64,000 nt of DNA from Temnothorax longispinosus. Its lineage: Eukaryota > Arthropoda > Insecta > Hymenoptera > Formicidae. Within the stretch, counting starts at the first letter, position 1; every line of letters begins with the position of its first letter. Positions 31,561 through 42,664 of the stretch are shown here, piece by piece. The position numbers and the translations under genes are program-made. The notes under the pieces were generated by a model that made no database searches, was not told where the DNA came from, and was given only the letters and a program-made list of their open reading frames with translations. The stretch covers positions 223,501 to 287,500 of the forward strand of contig NW_027269815.1 in assembly GCF_030848805.1 (NCBI RefSeq), given 5' to 3'.

Positions 31561-32385
31561 TGTGACGATACGCGTATTCGTCACTAGCGCTACGGCCCTG
31601 GCGGCCACCAAGCACATGTTCAGCGTGCGCTCCTGTACCCGAGCGGTGGGGCGGCCGAGCGATGGGGCAGCCCCAGCGGTGGGACAGCCCCCACCGCCCG
31701 CACTCGGGGTATAAATAGGAGACTCGAGCCGACTCGAGTCACCAGTCCTGTCCGACTCCTGTTCCCGACACGACCACTCTCCGAGACCGCTTTACCACGT
31801 TGGGCGCTCCCAACGACTTCCTCCGTACCGAGAACGGGTGCTCCCGTTCTCACCTGGGCGCTCCCAGGGTACGGGCCTCCCCAGCTGGGTGCTCCCGGTT
31901 GGTATTACCTGCCTTTTCCTGCCTCTGGGTCGGGCGCTCCCGACCCCCTCCGCCGTACGGAAGACGGGCGCTCCCGTCTTCAAGCCGGGCGCTCCCGGTG
32001 TACGGGCCGCTCAGTTGGGCGCTCCCGGCTGAGCTCCTGACCGACCTACCTGCCCGCAAATTCCGCAAGGCAACCGTGCCTCCGTACTTGCCCGCGATCC
32101 GCAAGGCAACCGTGCCTCCGTACTTGCCCGCGAATCCGTCAGGCAACCGCGCCTCCGCGCCTGTCCGCGAATCCGTCTCTGTCCGACCGCGCCTCAACCC
32201 GGCACACGTACACTGCGACTCAGCGGAGCAACACACACACACACACGCACTGACACTCACGCCCTCCATCAAACTGTATTGTAAATCGTGGGAATAAATA
32301 TCTTTATGTAAACTAACCAGTGTCTCCACGTTTTCTCACCCTGGCCTGGCGAGCGAATTCCGAGCGAGAAAACGCGAACGTTACA
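31561..32385 (+). repeat. gypsy3 5' LTR
   Basis: TGTGACG...CGTTACA. TATAAATAG at 31710-31718 with a CCAGTCC region about 30 bp downstream is a likely promoter. Many GGGCGCTCCC palindromes occur in the transcribed part, and AATAAA near 32294 serves as the polyadenylation signal. Frames within it are not genes. Confidence 0.93.
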
Positions 32386-32403
32386 TGGCGCCCGAACAGG
32401 GAC
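32386..32403 (+). promoter_or_regulatory. gypsy3 primer binding site, tRNA-Lys
   Basis: TGGCGCCCGAACAGGGAC begins directly after the LTR and is complementary to the 3' end of tRNA-Lys. All 18 positions are the tRNA-Lys3 site familiar from lentiviruses. Confidence 0.92.
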
Positions 32404-32414
32404 AAGTTCCGTTC

Positions 32415-33538
32415 ATCTGGCGGACGGAGGGTCCACCACGATACCCGGGACCATGACGCTCTCGGTAAAGATTGGCCGGAAGGTGCTGGAGCACGACTTC
32501 CTGATTATGCCATCGTTACAAAGCGCCGTGTTAATCGGCGTCGACTTATGGACCGAGATCGTGCTACGGGCGACCGCACCGCGCAAAGACGCACCGACCT
32601 CCGCATGCGGAGCCGTAGCCCAGGGACTGGCCTCCCGAACCCCCGACGAGGAACGCCGCCTCCAGGAATTCCTGCTCACGGAACTCGCCCTATTCGAGGA
32701 CATCCGCGGCCCGACCGACCGGATCTCGCACCAGATCCGGGTTAAGACCGACCGGCCCATTAAACAGCGATACCGACCCAGGAATCCGGCCATGCAGGCA
32801 GTTATCGACCGGGAGGTGGAAAAGATGGAACGCGAGGGCGTGATCGAGCCTTCCCACGGAGCTTGGAGCTCGCCTATCGTGTTGGTCCGGAAGAAAGACG
32901 GGTCGTATCGGTTCTGTATCGACTTCCGGCAAATAAACGAAGTCACGGAAAAAGACGCATACCCCCTGCCACAAGTGCAGGCCACTTTGGATAAACTGCG
33001 GGGAGCCCGATACCTATCGACGCTAGACCTGAAAAATGGGTACTGGCAGATACTGTTGGCGCCCGATAGCCGGCCAGTCACCGCCTTTACGGTCCCAGGG
33101 AAAGGCCTCATGCAATTCCGGGTAATGCCCTTCGGCCTACACTCCGCACCAGCTACCTTCCAAAGACTACTCGACGAAATACTGGGGCCGGACCTAGCGC
33201 CACATGTCCTTGTCTACCTGGACGACATTATCGTGGTCAGCCGCACCTTTGAAGAACACCTCCGGCTACTAAGCGAAGTGTTCCGCCGCCTCCGAGAAGC
33301 GAAACTCCGCCTGAATCCGGAAAAGTGCCATTTCTGCCGGGACCAACTCCGCTACTTGGGCCACATCGTGGACCGCTATGGCCTCCGCACCGACCCGGAT
33401 AAGGTGAGCGCCGTGGCCCGATGGCCGGCTCCGACCACCGTACGCAAGGTACGACAGTTCTTGGGCATGGCCTCCTGGTACCGGCGATTCGTCGCAAATT
33501 TCTCGACGGTAACCGCCCCGCTCAGCTCACCCGCCTGA
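32415..33538 (+). pseudogene. pol: gypsy3 pol: protease C-terminal half and reverse transcriptase
   Basis: The frame is open upstream of the ATG at 32453; the flap-like LADGGSTTIPGTM precedes the second half of the protease (VLIGVDLW). RT follows: SYRFCIDFRQINEVTEKDAY, LPFGLHSAP-like VMPFGLHSAPATFQRLL, and the catalytic VLVYLDDIIV near 33215. The DSG/DTG protease site and all of gag are missing. The frame runs out at 33538 by an indel and continues in another register. Confidence 0.88.
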
Positions 33539-33880
33539 CGAGGAAGGGAGTAAAGTGGACCTGGGGTCCAGACGAAGAGAGCGCCTTCGAGCGACTGAAG
33601 GAGGCACTGACCTCCGCCCCCGTACTGGCCTGCCCAGACTTCGATCGCCGGTTCGTGCTCCAGACGGACGCCAGCGCATACGGACTGGGAGCCGTGCTAA
33701 CCCAGCACCAGGAGGACGGAGAGCGAGTAGTGGCGTATGCAAGCCGAACGCTCAACGGCGCGGAGAAGAACTATAGCGCCACCGAGCTAGAATGCCTCGC
33801 AATCGTATGGGGCATCCAAAAGATGCGGGGGTACCTCGAGGGGTACTCTTTCACCGTGGTGACCATCAGTCCCTCCGGTG
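33530..33880 (+). pseudogene. pol: gypsy3 pol: RNase H, first part
   Basis: Carries WTWGPDEESAFERLKEAL, then LQTDASAYGLGAVLTQHQ (RNase H catalytic Asp region) and ATELECLAIVWG. Frame-shifted from the RT near 33530 and again near 33870, where the next part resumes. Confidence 0.85.
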
Positions 33881-35276
33881 GCTGCAACGCCTGGAAGAAC
33901 CCACCGGCCGGTTCGGCCGGTGGCTGTTTGAACTACAGCAGTACGATTTCGACGTATGCTACCGAAAGGGCAGCCTCAATAAGGTCGCCGACGCGCTCTC
34001 ACGCCAACCAGAGGTATGCGAGGCACAGGCCGCCCCAAAGTGCCAATGGTACCGGCGGATCCTGAATGGCGTGAAGCAGCGCCCCACCGAGTTTCCCGAT
34101 TACCGCATCCAGAACGAGCGACTATATCGCCACATACTACATGACGTGGATTTTCGGGAGGTCGATCCGACGAAACAATGGAAGCAGTGCGTTCCGAAGG
34201 AGGAGCGGGCCTCGATCCTGCAGCGACACCACGAGGACCCCACAGCGGGCCACTTCGGGGTCGCTAAAACTATAGCCCGCATGGCCCGATTGTTCTATTG
34301 GCCGGGGATGTTCCAAGAAATCACCCGCTATGTCCGGCAGTGCCCGACTTGCTTGGCGCACAAGGCACCTACGACCAAGCCGGCCGGGAACCTCCACACG
34401 GCACCCGTCACCGAGCCCTGGCGGCAAGTGACACTAGATCTCGTCGGCCCGCTGCCCCGATCCACCCAGGGCCATACCTGGCTGCTAGTTATGCAGGACC
34501 GATTTTCAAAGTGGGTCGAACTTAAGCCCCTACGCCGGGCTATCGCTCCCGCCGTTACTAAGGCAATCCTCGACCGGATCGTATACCAACACAGGTGCCC
34601 CGACCAGATTATCTCCGACAACGGGACGCAATTAAAATCGGACCAACTCGAGGGAGTCTTACGGGCATTCCAGATCGAGCACCGAACTACCCCCGTGAGG
34701 GCACCCCACTGCAATCCGGTGGAGCGCACCAACCGGACACTAAAAACCATGGTCGCTCAGTATGTCGGAAAGAACCATCGGCACTGGGACGAACACCTCT
34801 CACCGCTGCAGTTTGCGTATAACACCGCCCGACACGATGCCACCGGGTACACCCCGGCGTACCTCAACCATGGACGGGAGCTCGCCCTCCCGCACCCGGA
34901 GGACCGCCGCCACGCAACAAATGCGGCCCCTCACCAGACCCGACGGCGACTGGAGGAAGCCTACGAGGTGGTACGGGTCAACCTGGCCCGAGCCTTTCAG
35001 CGGCAAGAGGCCCACCAGAACCTGAGGCGGCGGGATTGGCGACCCCGCGTCGGAGACCTGGTTTGGAAGAGGGAGTTTCCACTCTCAAAGAAAGCTACGG
35101 GCTTTAACGCCAAGCTAGCCCCCCGCTTTACCGGCCCGCTCGAGGTAAGGAAGATTATCTCGCCCGTTATAGTCGACTTGCGCGACACCCGGGGACGTTG
35201 GCATAGACACGTACACGTGCAGGATCTGAAAAGCGCGCCAAAACCTCGCGATCCGTGTCAACAACCGCGCACGTAA
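33870..35276 (+). pseudogene. pol: gypsy3 pol: RNase H end and integrase
   Basis: From the second RNase H Asp (DHQSLRWLQRL) through GSLNKVADALSRQ. The integrase zinc domain (HHEDPTAGHFG, CPTCLAHK) follows, then the DDE core (LDLVGPLP, ISDNGTQL, NPVERTNRTLKTMV) and a C-terminal GPLEVRKI domain ending at 35276. The frame is intact after 33870. Confidence 0.88.
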
Positions 35277-35360
35277 ACACCGGCCGGAGCGTTTCGCGAA
35301 CAATGGCTCCCGCCTTCCTGAGTCGGAAAAACGCGAAAAGAAGAAAAAGACCGCTACCGG

Positions 35361-35392
35361 TATATAAGCTCGCGGCGCGGAAGACTTTCAGT
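35361..35392 (+). promoter_or_regulatory. internal RNA polymerase II core promoter of gypsy3
   Basis: TATATAA at 35361-35367 and an arthropod initiator TTCAGTT with A+1 at 35390 are 29 bp apart, the standard TATA-to-start spacing. They lie between the pol stop and the ATG of the accessory ORF (35419). Function is inferred from sequence only. Confidence 0.6.
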
Positions 35393-35418
35393 TGTTCTAG
35401 AATAGCCAGTTCGATAAC

Positions 35419-36165
35419 ATGGATATGCGCGCTAGGTTAGAAGAACTATTCGGCGATATCGACGATCTCGACGACCTGTGGGAGGAACCAGTCGATCCTG
35501 GGCCGACCACCAGTCCCAGAGACGGTCCCCGTCGCCAGGCTCCCAGGGTGGGGACCCGCATCCAGAGGGGCGACGCGGAGACTCGTCGCCGCGCCGCCAT
35601 ATTCCTCGAGACGGTGCCGGCACGGCCGACCCGGCGCCTACCAGCCACCCGCCTGCGAGCCAACCTGCGGCCCGCTGAACGACCACCGGACGCCAGCCGA
35701 CCGCCAGCCAGACCACCCGCCGGACATTCGTCCTCGGCCCCGCTTGGCCGCCAGACCACTCGGCCGACCACCGCCCCCGCAACAACAACCTCCAGGGGGG
35801 CTACGCCGAAGCCGGCGCCCAGACAACCGCGGCCGAACATCGCCGAGGCCCGAAGACCGACGGCCCAGACCCCCGCCACCCCACCAGCGTGCGCCGCCAC
35901 GACGCCCCCCATTATCTCCCTCACCACGGCCCGAACCCCTAACCGACCAGGCCCCCACCCCCCCCTGACCGCCGAGATCGCCCAGGCCTCCGCCATCTCC
36001 CCCCTCCAGGACCTGATGTGGATCCCGCTACCCACCGGAGGGAGGGTGCAAGTACCCCGATCAGCAATTACGATCAACAGGAAGTTTCGAGTCCGCGCCG
36101 ATGGAGCCCCGTGGGTATTGCAATTCGACCCACAGGGCAATCTCCGGTCGTGCCAACGTCGCTGA
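35419..36165 (+). CDS. gypsy3 accessory 3' ORF, function unknown
   Basis: 248 codons, ATG at 35419, intact. The N-terminus is acidic with a helical look (MDMRARLEELFGDIDDLDDL). The centre is long, low-complexity and rich in Pro, Arg, Thr and Ala. The C-terminus is more ordered (PLQDLMWIPLPTGGRVQVPR and DGAPWVLQFDPQGNL). No zinc knuckle, signal peptide or membrane span is seen, so it is not an env and not a standard gag. It follows pol by 140 bp and has its own TATA/Inr pair. It may be a relocated Gag-like, chaperone or silencing-suppressor protein; none can be shown. Its intact state beside a broken pol suggests that it arrived intact or is under constraint. Confidence 0.65.
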   Translation: MDMRARLEELFGDIDDLDDLWEEPVDPGPTTSPRDGPRRQAPRVGTRIQRGDAETRRRAAIFLETVPARPTRRLPATRLRANLRPAERPPDASRPPARPPAGHSSSAPLGRQTTRPTTAPATTTSRGATPKPAPRQPRPNIAEARRPTAQTPATPPACAATTPPIISLTTARTPNRPGPHPPLTAEIAQASAISPLQDLMWIPLPTGGRVQVPRSAITINRKFRVRADGAPWVLQFDPQGNLRSCQRR

Positions 36166-36247
36166 AGTGCTGTAGCGAGTACGCAAAATAAAAACAAACT
36201 GTTATAAGCGTAAATAAACCTGTGTATTTCCTCTCCAAACGGGGTGA

Positions 36248-37014
36248 TGTGACGATACGCGTATTCGTCACTAGCGCTACGGCCCTGGCGGCCACCAAGC
36301 ACATGTTCAGCGTGCGCTCCTGTGCCCGAGCGGTGGGGCAGCCCCAGCGGTGGGACAGCCCCCACCGCCCGCACTCGGGGTATAAATAGGGGACTCGAGC
36401 CGACTCGAGTCACCAGTCCTGTCCGACTTCTGTTCCCGACACGACCACTCTCCGAGACCGCTTCACCACGTTGGGCGCTCCCAACGACTTCCTCCGTACC
36501 GAGAACGGGTGCTCCCGTTCTCACCTGGGCGCTCCCAGGGTACGGGCCTCCCCAGCTGGGTGCTCCCGGTTGGTATTACCTGCCTTTTCCTGCCTCTGGG
36601 TCGGGCGCTCCCGACCCCCTCCGCCGTACGAAGGCGGGCGCTCCCGTCTTCAAGCCGGGCGCTCCCGGTGTACGGGCCGCTCAGTTGGGCGCTCTCGGCT
36701 GAGCTTCTGACCAACCTACCTGCCGCGAATTCCGCAAGGCAACCGTGCCTCCGTACTTGCCCGCGAATCTGTCAGGCAACCGCGCCTCCGCGCCTGTCCG
36801 CGAATCCGTCTCTGTCCGACCGCGCCTCAACCCGGCACACGTACACTGCGGCTCAGCGGAGCAACACACACACACGCACTGACACTCACGCCCTCCATCA
36901 AACTGTATTGTAAATCGTGGGAATAAATATCTTTATGTAAACTAACCAGTGTCTCCACGTTTTCTCACCCTGGCCTGGCGAGCGAATTCCGAGCAAGAAA
37001 ACGCGAACGTTACA
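36248..37014 (+). repeat. gypsy3 3' LTR, preceded by polypurine tract
   Basis: TGTGACG...CGTTACA, 767 bp, with TATAAATAG at 36381-36389. The polypurine tract AAACGGGGTGA is at 36237-36247. Confidence 0.92.
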
Positions 37015-37155
37015 ACCGTATAAGACACGTGTGCACGCGATGAGCTCAGACTATCGTCTGTCGCTTCGTACGGCGTGCGCGCCCGCGTTGCTGCGCCACG
37101 CAGTGCCCTCTGGAAGGGCGCGAGTGCTCTACTCGCACAAAGCATATTTCCAACA
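37015..37155 (-). repeat. copia1 5' LTR, part 2
   Basis: Continuation of 31435-31560 after gypsy3; matches the second half of 19962-20212 and ends CCAACA before the ATATG duplication. Confidence 0.88.
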
Positions 37156-37160
37156 ATATG

Positions 37161-37716
37161 TATATTGTATATATATGTATATTATTTGGAAATAACTATT
37201 TTTTTAAGGCTATGCTATATAAACTATTTATATTTAGCTGATGTGCAATTTAAACATAGAACGCATTTTTTAAAAAATTTATCAGAAAACGCAGAAGAAA
37301 AATTTAAACTTAGAAGTTTTATTTCAATACTTTGTGGTGCTGTTTATGAGCATGACGTAAAGACTACAATCACAGTTGAAATAATATTGCATAAATCTTC
37401 GACTAACAGGTTTCATCACGGGGAAATATACATAAATGTAGGTTTCCTTTAATAAAATTATCAGTTGTATTTTTGACGTCTTTTTTTCATATTTATATTT
37501 TACGACGTTTGTTATTGCGTTTGTAATTTATGAAAATCATTGATATATAGTACATGTGTACGTTACTTTTTAGTTTTAGTAGTACTTTTAGTAGTAATAC
37601 TTTTAATAGTTTAGTTATTATAGTTGTAGAATAACGTACGTAACACTTAATATGCTTATGTTAATAGCAGCATATAATCTAAATCTAAATATAAATTTAA
37701 ATTGAAAAATTTATGC
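37161..37716. repeat. inner left inverted arm of the P-like transposon
   Basis: Inverted match of 58021-58560, continuing the arm interrupted by copia1. Both arms carry a related open frame of about 90-110 codons (RTHFLKNLSENAEE...). It could be an old transposon exon, but nothing identifies it. 37717-37863 is AT-rich and unique. Confidence 0.8.
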
Positions 37717-37863
37717 TTATTGTTCTCATTACTGGAAATTCATACTCGTTGCAAAGTAACATAACTTGCAAACATATATGCCTCTATTGAGACATAATGG
37801 ATGCAATGTCATGATACAATGTAGAAAGTATTTCTGTCTATAATGACGGAATGATAAGATGCA

Positions 37864-38639
37864 TGTTATGCCGCGTCGCCGGTTGGTGACGGCTTACGGC
37901 AAAACGTTTATTATTTTCGGGATCTCTTGACCTTACGAGTTGGAACTCGGTAGGCACAGGCGGGCAGACTAGGAAGCGCTCGGGTTCGCAGGTGGAACGG
38001 GGTGTAGGCGTCGTTAAATGAACTTCACTTCGTTTTACTTTATATTGGAGCTTTATTTCAGCGCCCCTTTTACACTCACTAACTTACACTTGTATTTGCC
38101 TTTCACAATTACTATAACTCGCACGCGCTTTGTTATAATGTAAACCTTTGCGACACGACTTACGAGAACGGTCACGGGCAGAGTCTCCGGTGTATTACTC
38201 TCAGTCGCGGCTTCTTCGACGGTCCCTTATATTCCCAGACAGCACACAATATCCTATGGATGTCTATATTATGTCCAGAATGCCCATAGACGTTATATGA
38301 ATATTTATAGGATATTGGTGCTATTAGGGTTGTTTTGAGTTATGCCCTGTCGGCGCTTTTCCGCCGGGTTCGACGGTCCCCCGAATGAGGTCGGTCAGTG
38401 ACCGAGCGCATGAGCAATCTCGCTGTACTCCCGCGGTTCCGCGATTGTCGAAGTGCGTTGTCGCACATTCCTATGCATCTCGCAATATTGACGCGGAAGC
38501 TTGATGAACTTCCGCGTCCGCGTCGACGTAAATTGAGGAGTCTTTCGAAGACAATTTCCTCGAAGTCTTTCGAAAAACTATTCTATAATTTTATTATAAA
38601 TAATTTAATAATTACCTGTTGTAATTTTAGACTGCAACA
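37864..38639 (-). repeat. errantivirus-like element 3' LTR
   Basis: TGTTATGCCGCG...CTGCAACA. It is matched by 55418-57215 with the foldback removed. On the minus strand a polypurine tract GGAGGAGGGA (38640-38649) abuts it. It carries a 96-bp MITE absent from the other LTR. Confidence 0.9.
38234..38329. mobile_element. 96-bp MITE in the LTR
   Basis: Present here but missing from the 5' LTR copy, so its limits are exact. Ends CCCAGACAGCAC...GTGCTATTAGGG are imperfect inverted repeats, with further internal pairing (caatatcctat / ataggatattg). Confidence 0.75.
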
Positions 38640-38818
38640 TCCCTCCTCCGTTAAAAAGAGAAAACGAGGTTCGCGAGTTTTCGCTATATTTTTTAATTTA
38701 TACTTTGTTGTATACCCATTTCTATATTTTTCCCTTATATATATTTTACATTTTATAATACCCGTGTACAATATTTTGGTATAAGTGTTTACTATTCTAT
38801 TAGAACCTAGTACTTACA

Positions 38819-39584
38819 CTACGTTTTAAAATTGGTTTCGGAAATCCGTATGGTCGAAATGATCTTTCTTCGTCGTATAATGTAAGTGGTGATCGTGGGT
38901 TCTTTTTTTTTTTTTATTAATACGTATATTACAGTGCTTACTATGGCTAATGTAATTATACCGCTCGCTGTCATTGGGTATACGAATTGTTTTCGGACGT
39001 AAAAATTTCGGTCGTCGTCCCCTAGGTCAGGATTCATTTTTTGTATTTGTGTTTTTAATTCTGTCAGTTCAGCTCGATGCTGAGTTAAATCGTCCGTTGT
39101 CTCGTTCCGTAATGTGATCGTTTCATGGTCATATATAAGTGAAATATTTACTTCGGGTAAATATGTCTCTATATCTGTCTCGTATATTGTCTCTTCAGCT
39201 TGTACCGTCATATCGGTTGTCATTAGCTTAAACTCCTTTTTCATCGTAATTTTGCCAGTGCTGTTGATTATCTGCTTCTCCTCGTGTTCATTACATTGTA
39301 TAAGTATTGGCTGTTCAGTTACTGTTGAATACAGCCAATCGTGTGGTCGTCGTAATGAAATCCACTTTGTTTGTGTTGTAACAGTGTGTCTGAATTTGCA
39401 CATTTTGTAGTAATGTTGCTGTTAAACATACATTTGTATTTCGCACGGTGCGTTTCCATCTATACGATATACCGGTGTATTTTGTGTGCATACGTACTGT
39501 AGATTGGTAGAAGTACACTTTGCCAGATAATCTTCATCTAAGAGCATGTAGGTCACTCTTTCTTTGTCTAATGCTATTATTTTA
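38819..39584 (-). pseudogene. env: env, C-terminal part with membrane anchor
   Basis: The C-terminal half of an errantivirus/baculovirus-F-like envelope protein. An extracellular region with several N-glycosylation sites is followed by a predicted heptad region (HRAELTELKTQIQKMN), one hydrophobic membrane span (ASGIITLAIVSTVIYVLI) and a basic cytoplasmic tail. Stops separate the part above 39403 from the rest. It is detached from the N-terminal half at 47490 by copia2 (39585-47345). Described only as a broken copy. Confidence 0.75.
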
Positions 39585-39592
39585 TGTTATGG

Positions 39593-42419
39593 TGTAGCCG
39601 GACGGAGGATCGACATTAACCACACGCCCTCGAGATCATTAATTATCACGGTCGCCACTCGATTTTAACCTAGGCCTATCGAGAAAGATACTGATGAATG
39701 ACCAACCTTTCGCTGACTTTGCTAATTCCCCTCTCTACGACTCTGTTTCAGCTCCCATCTGTCTCCGGATCGACCCGCTGGACCTGTTGGACCTCTCCGC
39801 TCAAGGGACTTCCTTCGCTTCTGTGCTGGACAGCACCGCTTGGCTGGGCCTTAGCCTCTGTGCGTGTTCGTCGATGGAGGATTTCGGGCGGCCGACAGGC
39901 GAAATTACGATTGGGATAGGTAAGTCTTTGCAGGTTGTCTTGATCGAATAATCGTCACACGTAATTTCCGTAACCAAAGGTAAAATATAATTTATTTCTC
40001 TTTGTTTGTTATAGCTACGTTACATGGACTCGCGGAATTACGCACCGTTGAGCGGGATCGTTCTCGCTCTCGCTCGTTGTTAGCGCACGCGTTGAGATTA
40101 ATGTATCTATCTTACGCCGATGCTCCTGACTACAGGAAGCCAACACAATACGCTAAGTTGGAATTTAGGTAGTGAGACGAGTTCCTCGATGCGAGACCGT
40201 TCGCATCGAGAGCCGAGAGACGAATCCTCGATTCCTCGGCTCGGCTGGCCTACCTCGATCGAGTGGGGATCGCCCCACTTGTCGCCGGACACCTGTGCCT
40301 ACAAACGGCAGCTGTGTCAATAGCCTCGTGAATGGTCTTATTGTTTCGCGCGCAAACACCTTTTGTTCACAGCCGTACATCTGGCCAACATCTGTGTGCC
40401 TCGCTACGCAGTAGCGCAAATACTTCCGCATTCCGCGCGCTTTCACTTTTCGCACAAACATGTTTACGCTCGATGAATCGAATCTTGGAACGATCCAGAA
40501 GATTCTACATGCTTCCGCTCGCTACGATTCCCTATGCTAAATCTTATCGCGGGTTCGTCCTCGCGGTTACGCTACGCCTCCACCTCGCGTTGCCTCCTTT
40601 GCCGCGCCGCGCTCGGAACCCATCGGCAATTGATGGATCAACTACGCGGCGTTTCCGCATTACGCTCTTATGTCGATAATCCGATTCTGCCTACGGTCGG
40701 CTATTTCGCTGTGCCGCGCTCGGATCTCATCGAAACTCGCTGGAGACATTATCCGTCATTTCCGCCTCGCGTTTCCACGTCGATAATCCGATCCTGCCTA
40801 CGGTTGGCTATTTCGCTTTACCGCGCTCGGATCGCATCGAAACTTGCTGGATACATTACGCGGCACTTCCGTCTCGCATAGCTGGATCGGCAATTCCAAT
40901 CTGCTGTCGGTCAGCTATTTCGCTTTCCCGCTCTCGGATCGCGGCGGAACTCGCTAAATGGACCCCGTTGCATCCACGCGTTATGCTCCTATATCGGTGA
41001 GTCGATTTTGCCCTCGGTTGGCGCTTTCGCATTACCGCGCTCGGAACTCATCACAACCCGCTGAGTGGAGTACTCGGTATCCATGCATCGCGCTCCTATG
41101 CTGCTGATCCAATCGCGTTATCCGTCGGCTATCTCGCAACATTACGCTTGCAACTCATCGCAACGCGCTGAGTGGAATACGCGGCGTCTATGCATCGCGC
41201 TCCTAGTCTGCTGAGCCGGTCCCGTGGTTGACTCGCGAGTTCGCGCTATCGCGCTCGAAACTCATCGCAACTCGCTGAGTGGAACACGCGGCGTTTATGC
41301 ATCGCGCTCCTAAGCTGCTAAGCCGGTCCCGTGGTTGGTTCGCAAGTTCGCGCCATCGCGCTCGGAACTCATCGCAACACGCTGAGTGAAACACGCGGCG
41401 TTTATGCATCGCGCTCCTAAGCTGCTAAGCCGGTCCCGTGGTTGGTTCGCAAGTTCGCGCCATCGCGCTCGGAACTCATCGCAACACGCTGAGTGAAACA
41501 CGCGGCGTTTATGCATCGCGCTCCTAAGCTGCTAAGCCGGTCCCGTGGTTGGTTCGCAAGTTCGCGCCATCGCGCTCGGAACTCATCGCCACACGCTGAG
41601 TGAAACACGCGGCGTTCGTGCATCATTTTCCTAAGCTACTGACCCGGTCTCGTGGTCAGTTCGCCAATTTCGCCCTATCGCGCTCGGAACTCATCGCAAC
41701 GCGCTACCATGATCTCACGCTCGTTCCCTCATCCCCGCGGAACAAGTTTTTACCGGACAGCAAACTCAACCTTTGTTTGCTGTCGCGCGATGCGTCCTCA
41801 TACTCATGCATCCGCGTATGCGGTTAATAATTGTAACTAAGCCAAAGGAAAAGGAACTAAACAAATATGAATTAGCCGGATCGCCACTCAACCCCTACCC
41901 TTTACACGGCTGTAGCGAAATAAATCATGCTTATCGGGGTTTTATACTATTCCTATTTTAGATCTACTTATAACTAAGTAATGAACGCTCGCGTCTAATT
42001 GTTTATATTGGCGGAGTCATCGCGTTCCTTTTAATTTATACATATATATATATTTGTCTACTACATATCAAAAGGTCTATATACATCGGTGGAGTCTTCA
42101 CTCTCCACACCGAACCACTAAGCGCTTTGCGCTTACTCGCTCGACGTCGCGGCGGGCGTCGCCTCGGCCTCGGACGTCCTCCGCGTCTGGTGCGCAGCCT
42201 CCTGGCCGCTCGTCCCCGGCTGTTCACCTTTTGACCGTCTATCGGTCGATCCGGGTTGCTGGCGTTGCAATTGGATTACGGGCCGCTTCGCCGGCACCGG
42301 CCTGGTTGCCCATATCCCTTTACCAATGTAGTATGCATCGGTGAGCGCCGCCCTGGTCCTCGGCGAGATCATGACGCCTCTGGCTGCGTCTGGTGGGTCG
42401 CGGTCATCGGACGGCTGCA
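39593..42419. repeat. 2.8-kb solo LTR in the copia2 LTR
   Basis: TGTAGCCG...CGGCTGCA with the 4-bp duplication ATGG (39589-39592, 42420-42423). It inserted eight bases into the copia2 LTR. No terminal direct repeat lies within it, so it is read as a solo LTR of a long-LTR family. It holds a 107-bp tandem array and no supported gene; the many short open frames on both strands are not called. Confidence 0.75.
41180..41640. repeat. 107-bp tandem array
   Basis: Four to five units at 107-bp spacing (near 41192, 41299, 41406, 41513, 41620) with words gcatcgcgctcctaagctgc and gccggtcccgtggttggttcg. Weaker, older units (tcggaactcatcgcaac) extend from about 40600. Units are contiguous, not spaced as in CRISPR. 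Confidence 0.85.
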
Positions 42420-42423
42420 ATGG

Positions 42424-42664
42424 CAGTTGAAAGTAGTCTTAACAAAGGAGAGGAGCTCGAGGGAGAATAATCTAGAATTCTAGAATATGAACACAGCTTT
42501 TATTTTAAGTGCTATCAGAACGGTAGTTCGCTTGTAACTGCCTTTCCCCGTGGGGCGCTCGCAGAGCACGTGACTCGAATACGCTCGGTCACGCTCGGCC
42601 TCTTTCGTGTACATTCGTTACCGCGGTTCGGAGCGCGCATTAAATGCGATGACCCGTCTCTACA
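42424..42664 (-). repeat. copia2 3' LTR (main part; first 8 bp at 39585-39592)
   Basis: Matches 47105-47345 with one substitution (cggtcacg against cggccacg). The minus strand reads GGCGGAAG just inside, a short polypurine tract. Confidence 0.92.

Larger units (their letters stand above)
31561..37014 (+). mobile_element. gypsy3: Ty3/gypsy element, gag-deleted, with accessory 3' ORF
   Basis: LTRs are 31561-32385 (825 bp) and 36248-37014 (767 bp), differing mainly in copy number of short internal repeats. Target duplication is ACCG (31557-31560, 37015-37018). Inside: a tRNA-Lys primer site, a pol beginning within the protease, two pol frameshifts, an extra ORF after pol and a polypurine tract. 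Gag and the protease active site are absent, apparently by an internal deletion just after the primer site. GC content is far higher than the surrounding DNA. Confidence 0.92.
19962..37155 (-). mobile_element. copia1: Ty1/copia retrotransposon with nested insertions
   Basis: LTR ends TGTTGG...CCAACA and a 5-bp target duplication ATATG (19957-19961, 37156-37160). The 3' LTR is 19962-20212; the 5' LTR is split by gypsy3 into 31435-31560 and 37015-37155. Pol is in copia order on the minus strand: gag, PR, integrase, RT, RNase H. Insertions in it: an 82-bp minisatellite, a 212-bp PLE scrap, element E with a solo LTR, and gypsy3. It has multiple stops and is dead. Confidence 0.9.

Noticed and set aside
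35432..36524. Minus-strand ORFs (up to 375 codons) opposite the gypsy3 3' ORF
   Set aside because: Shadow frames of the GC-rich, Pro/Arg-rich plus-strand ORF and LTR; they cross the polypurine tract and LTR border.
41180..41640. CRISPR-like regular array
   Set aside because: Contiguous 107-bp units without unique spacers, in eukaryotic DNA, no cas genes.
39694..42483. Many plus and minus ORFs, including three 68-residue near-identical ones
   Set aside because: They fall within the 2.8-kb solo LTR; the identical ones are the 107-bp tandem repeat read three times.
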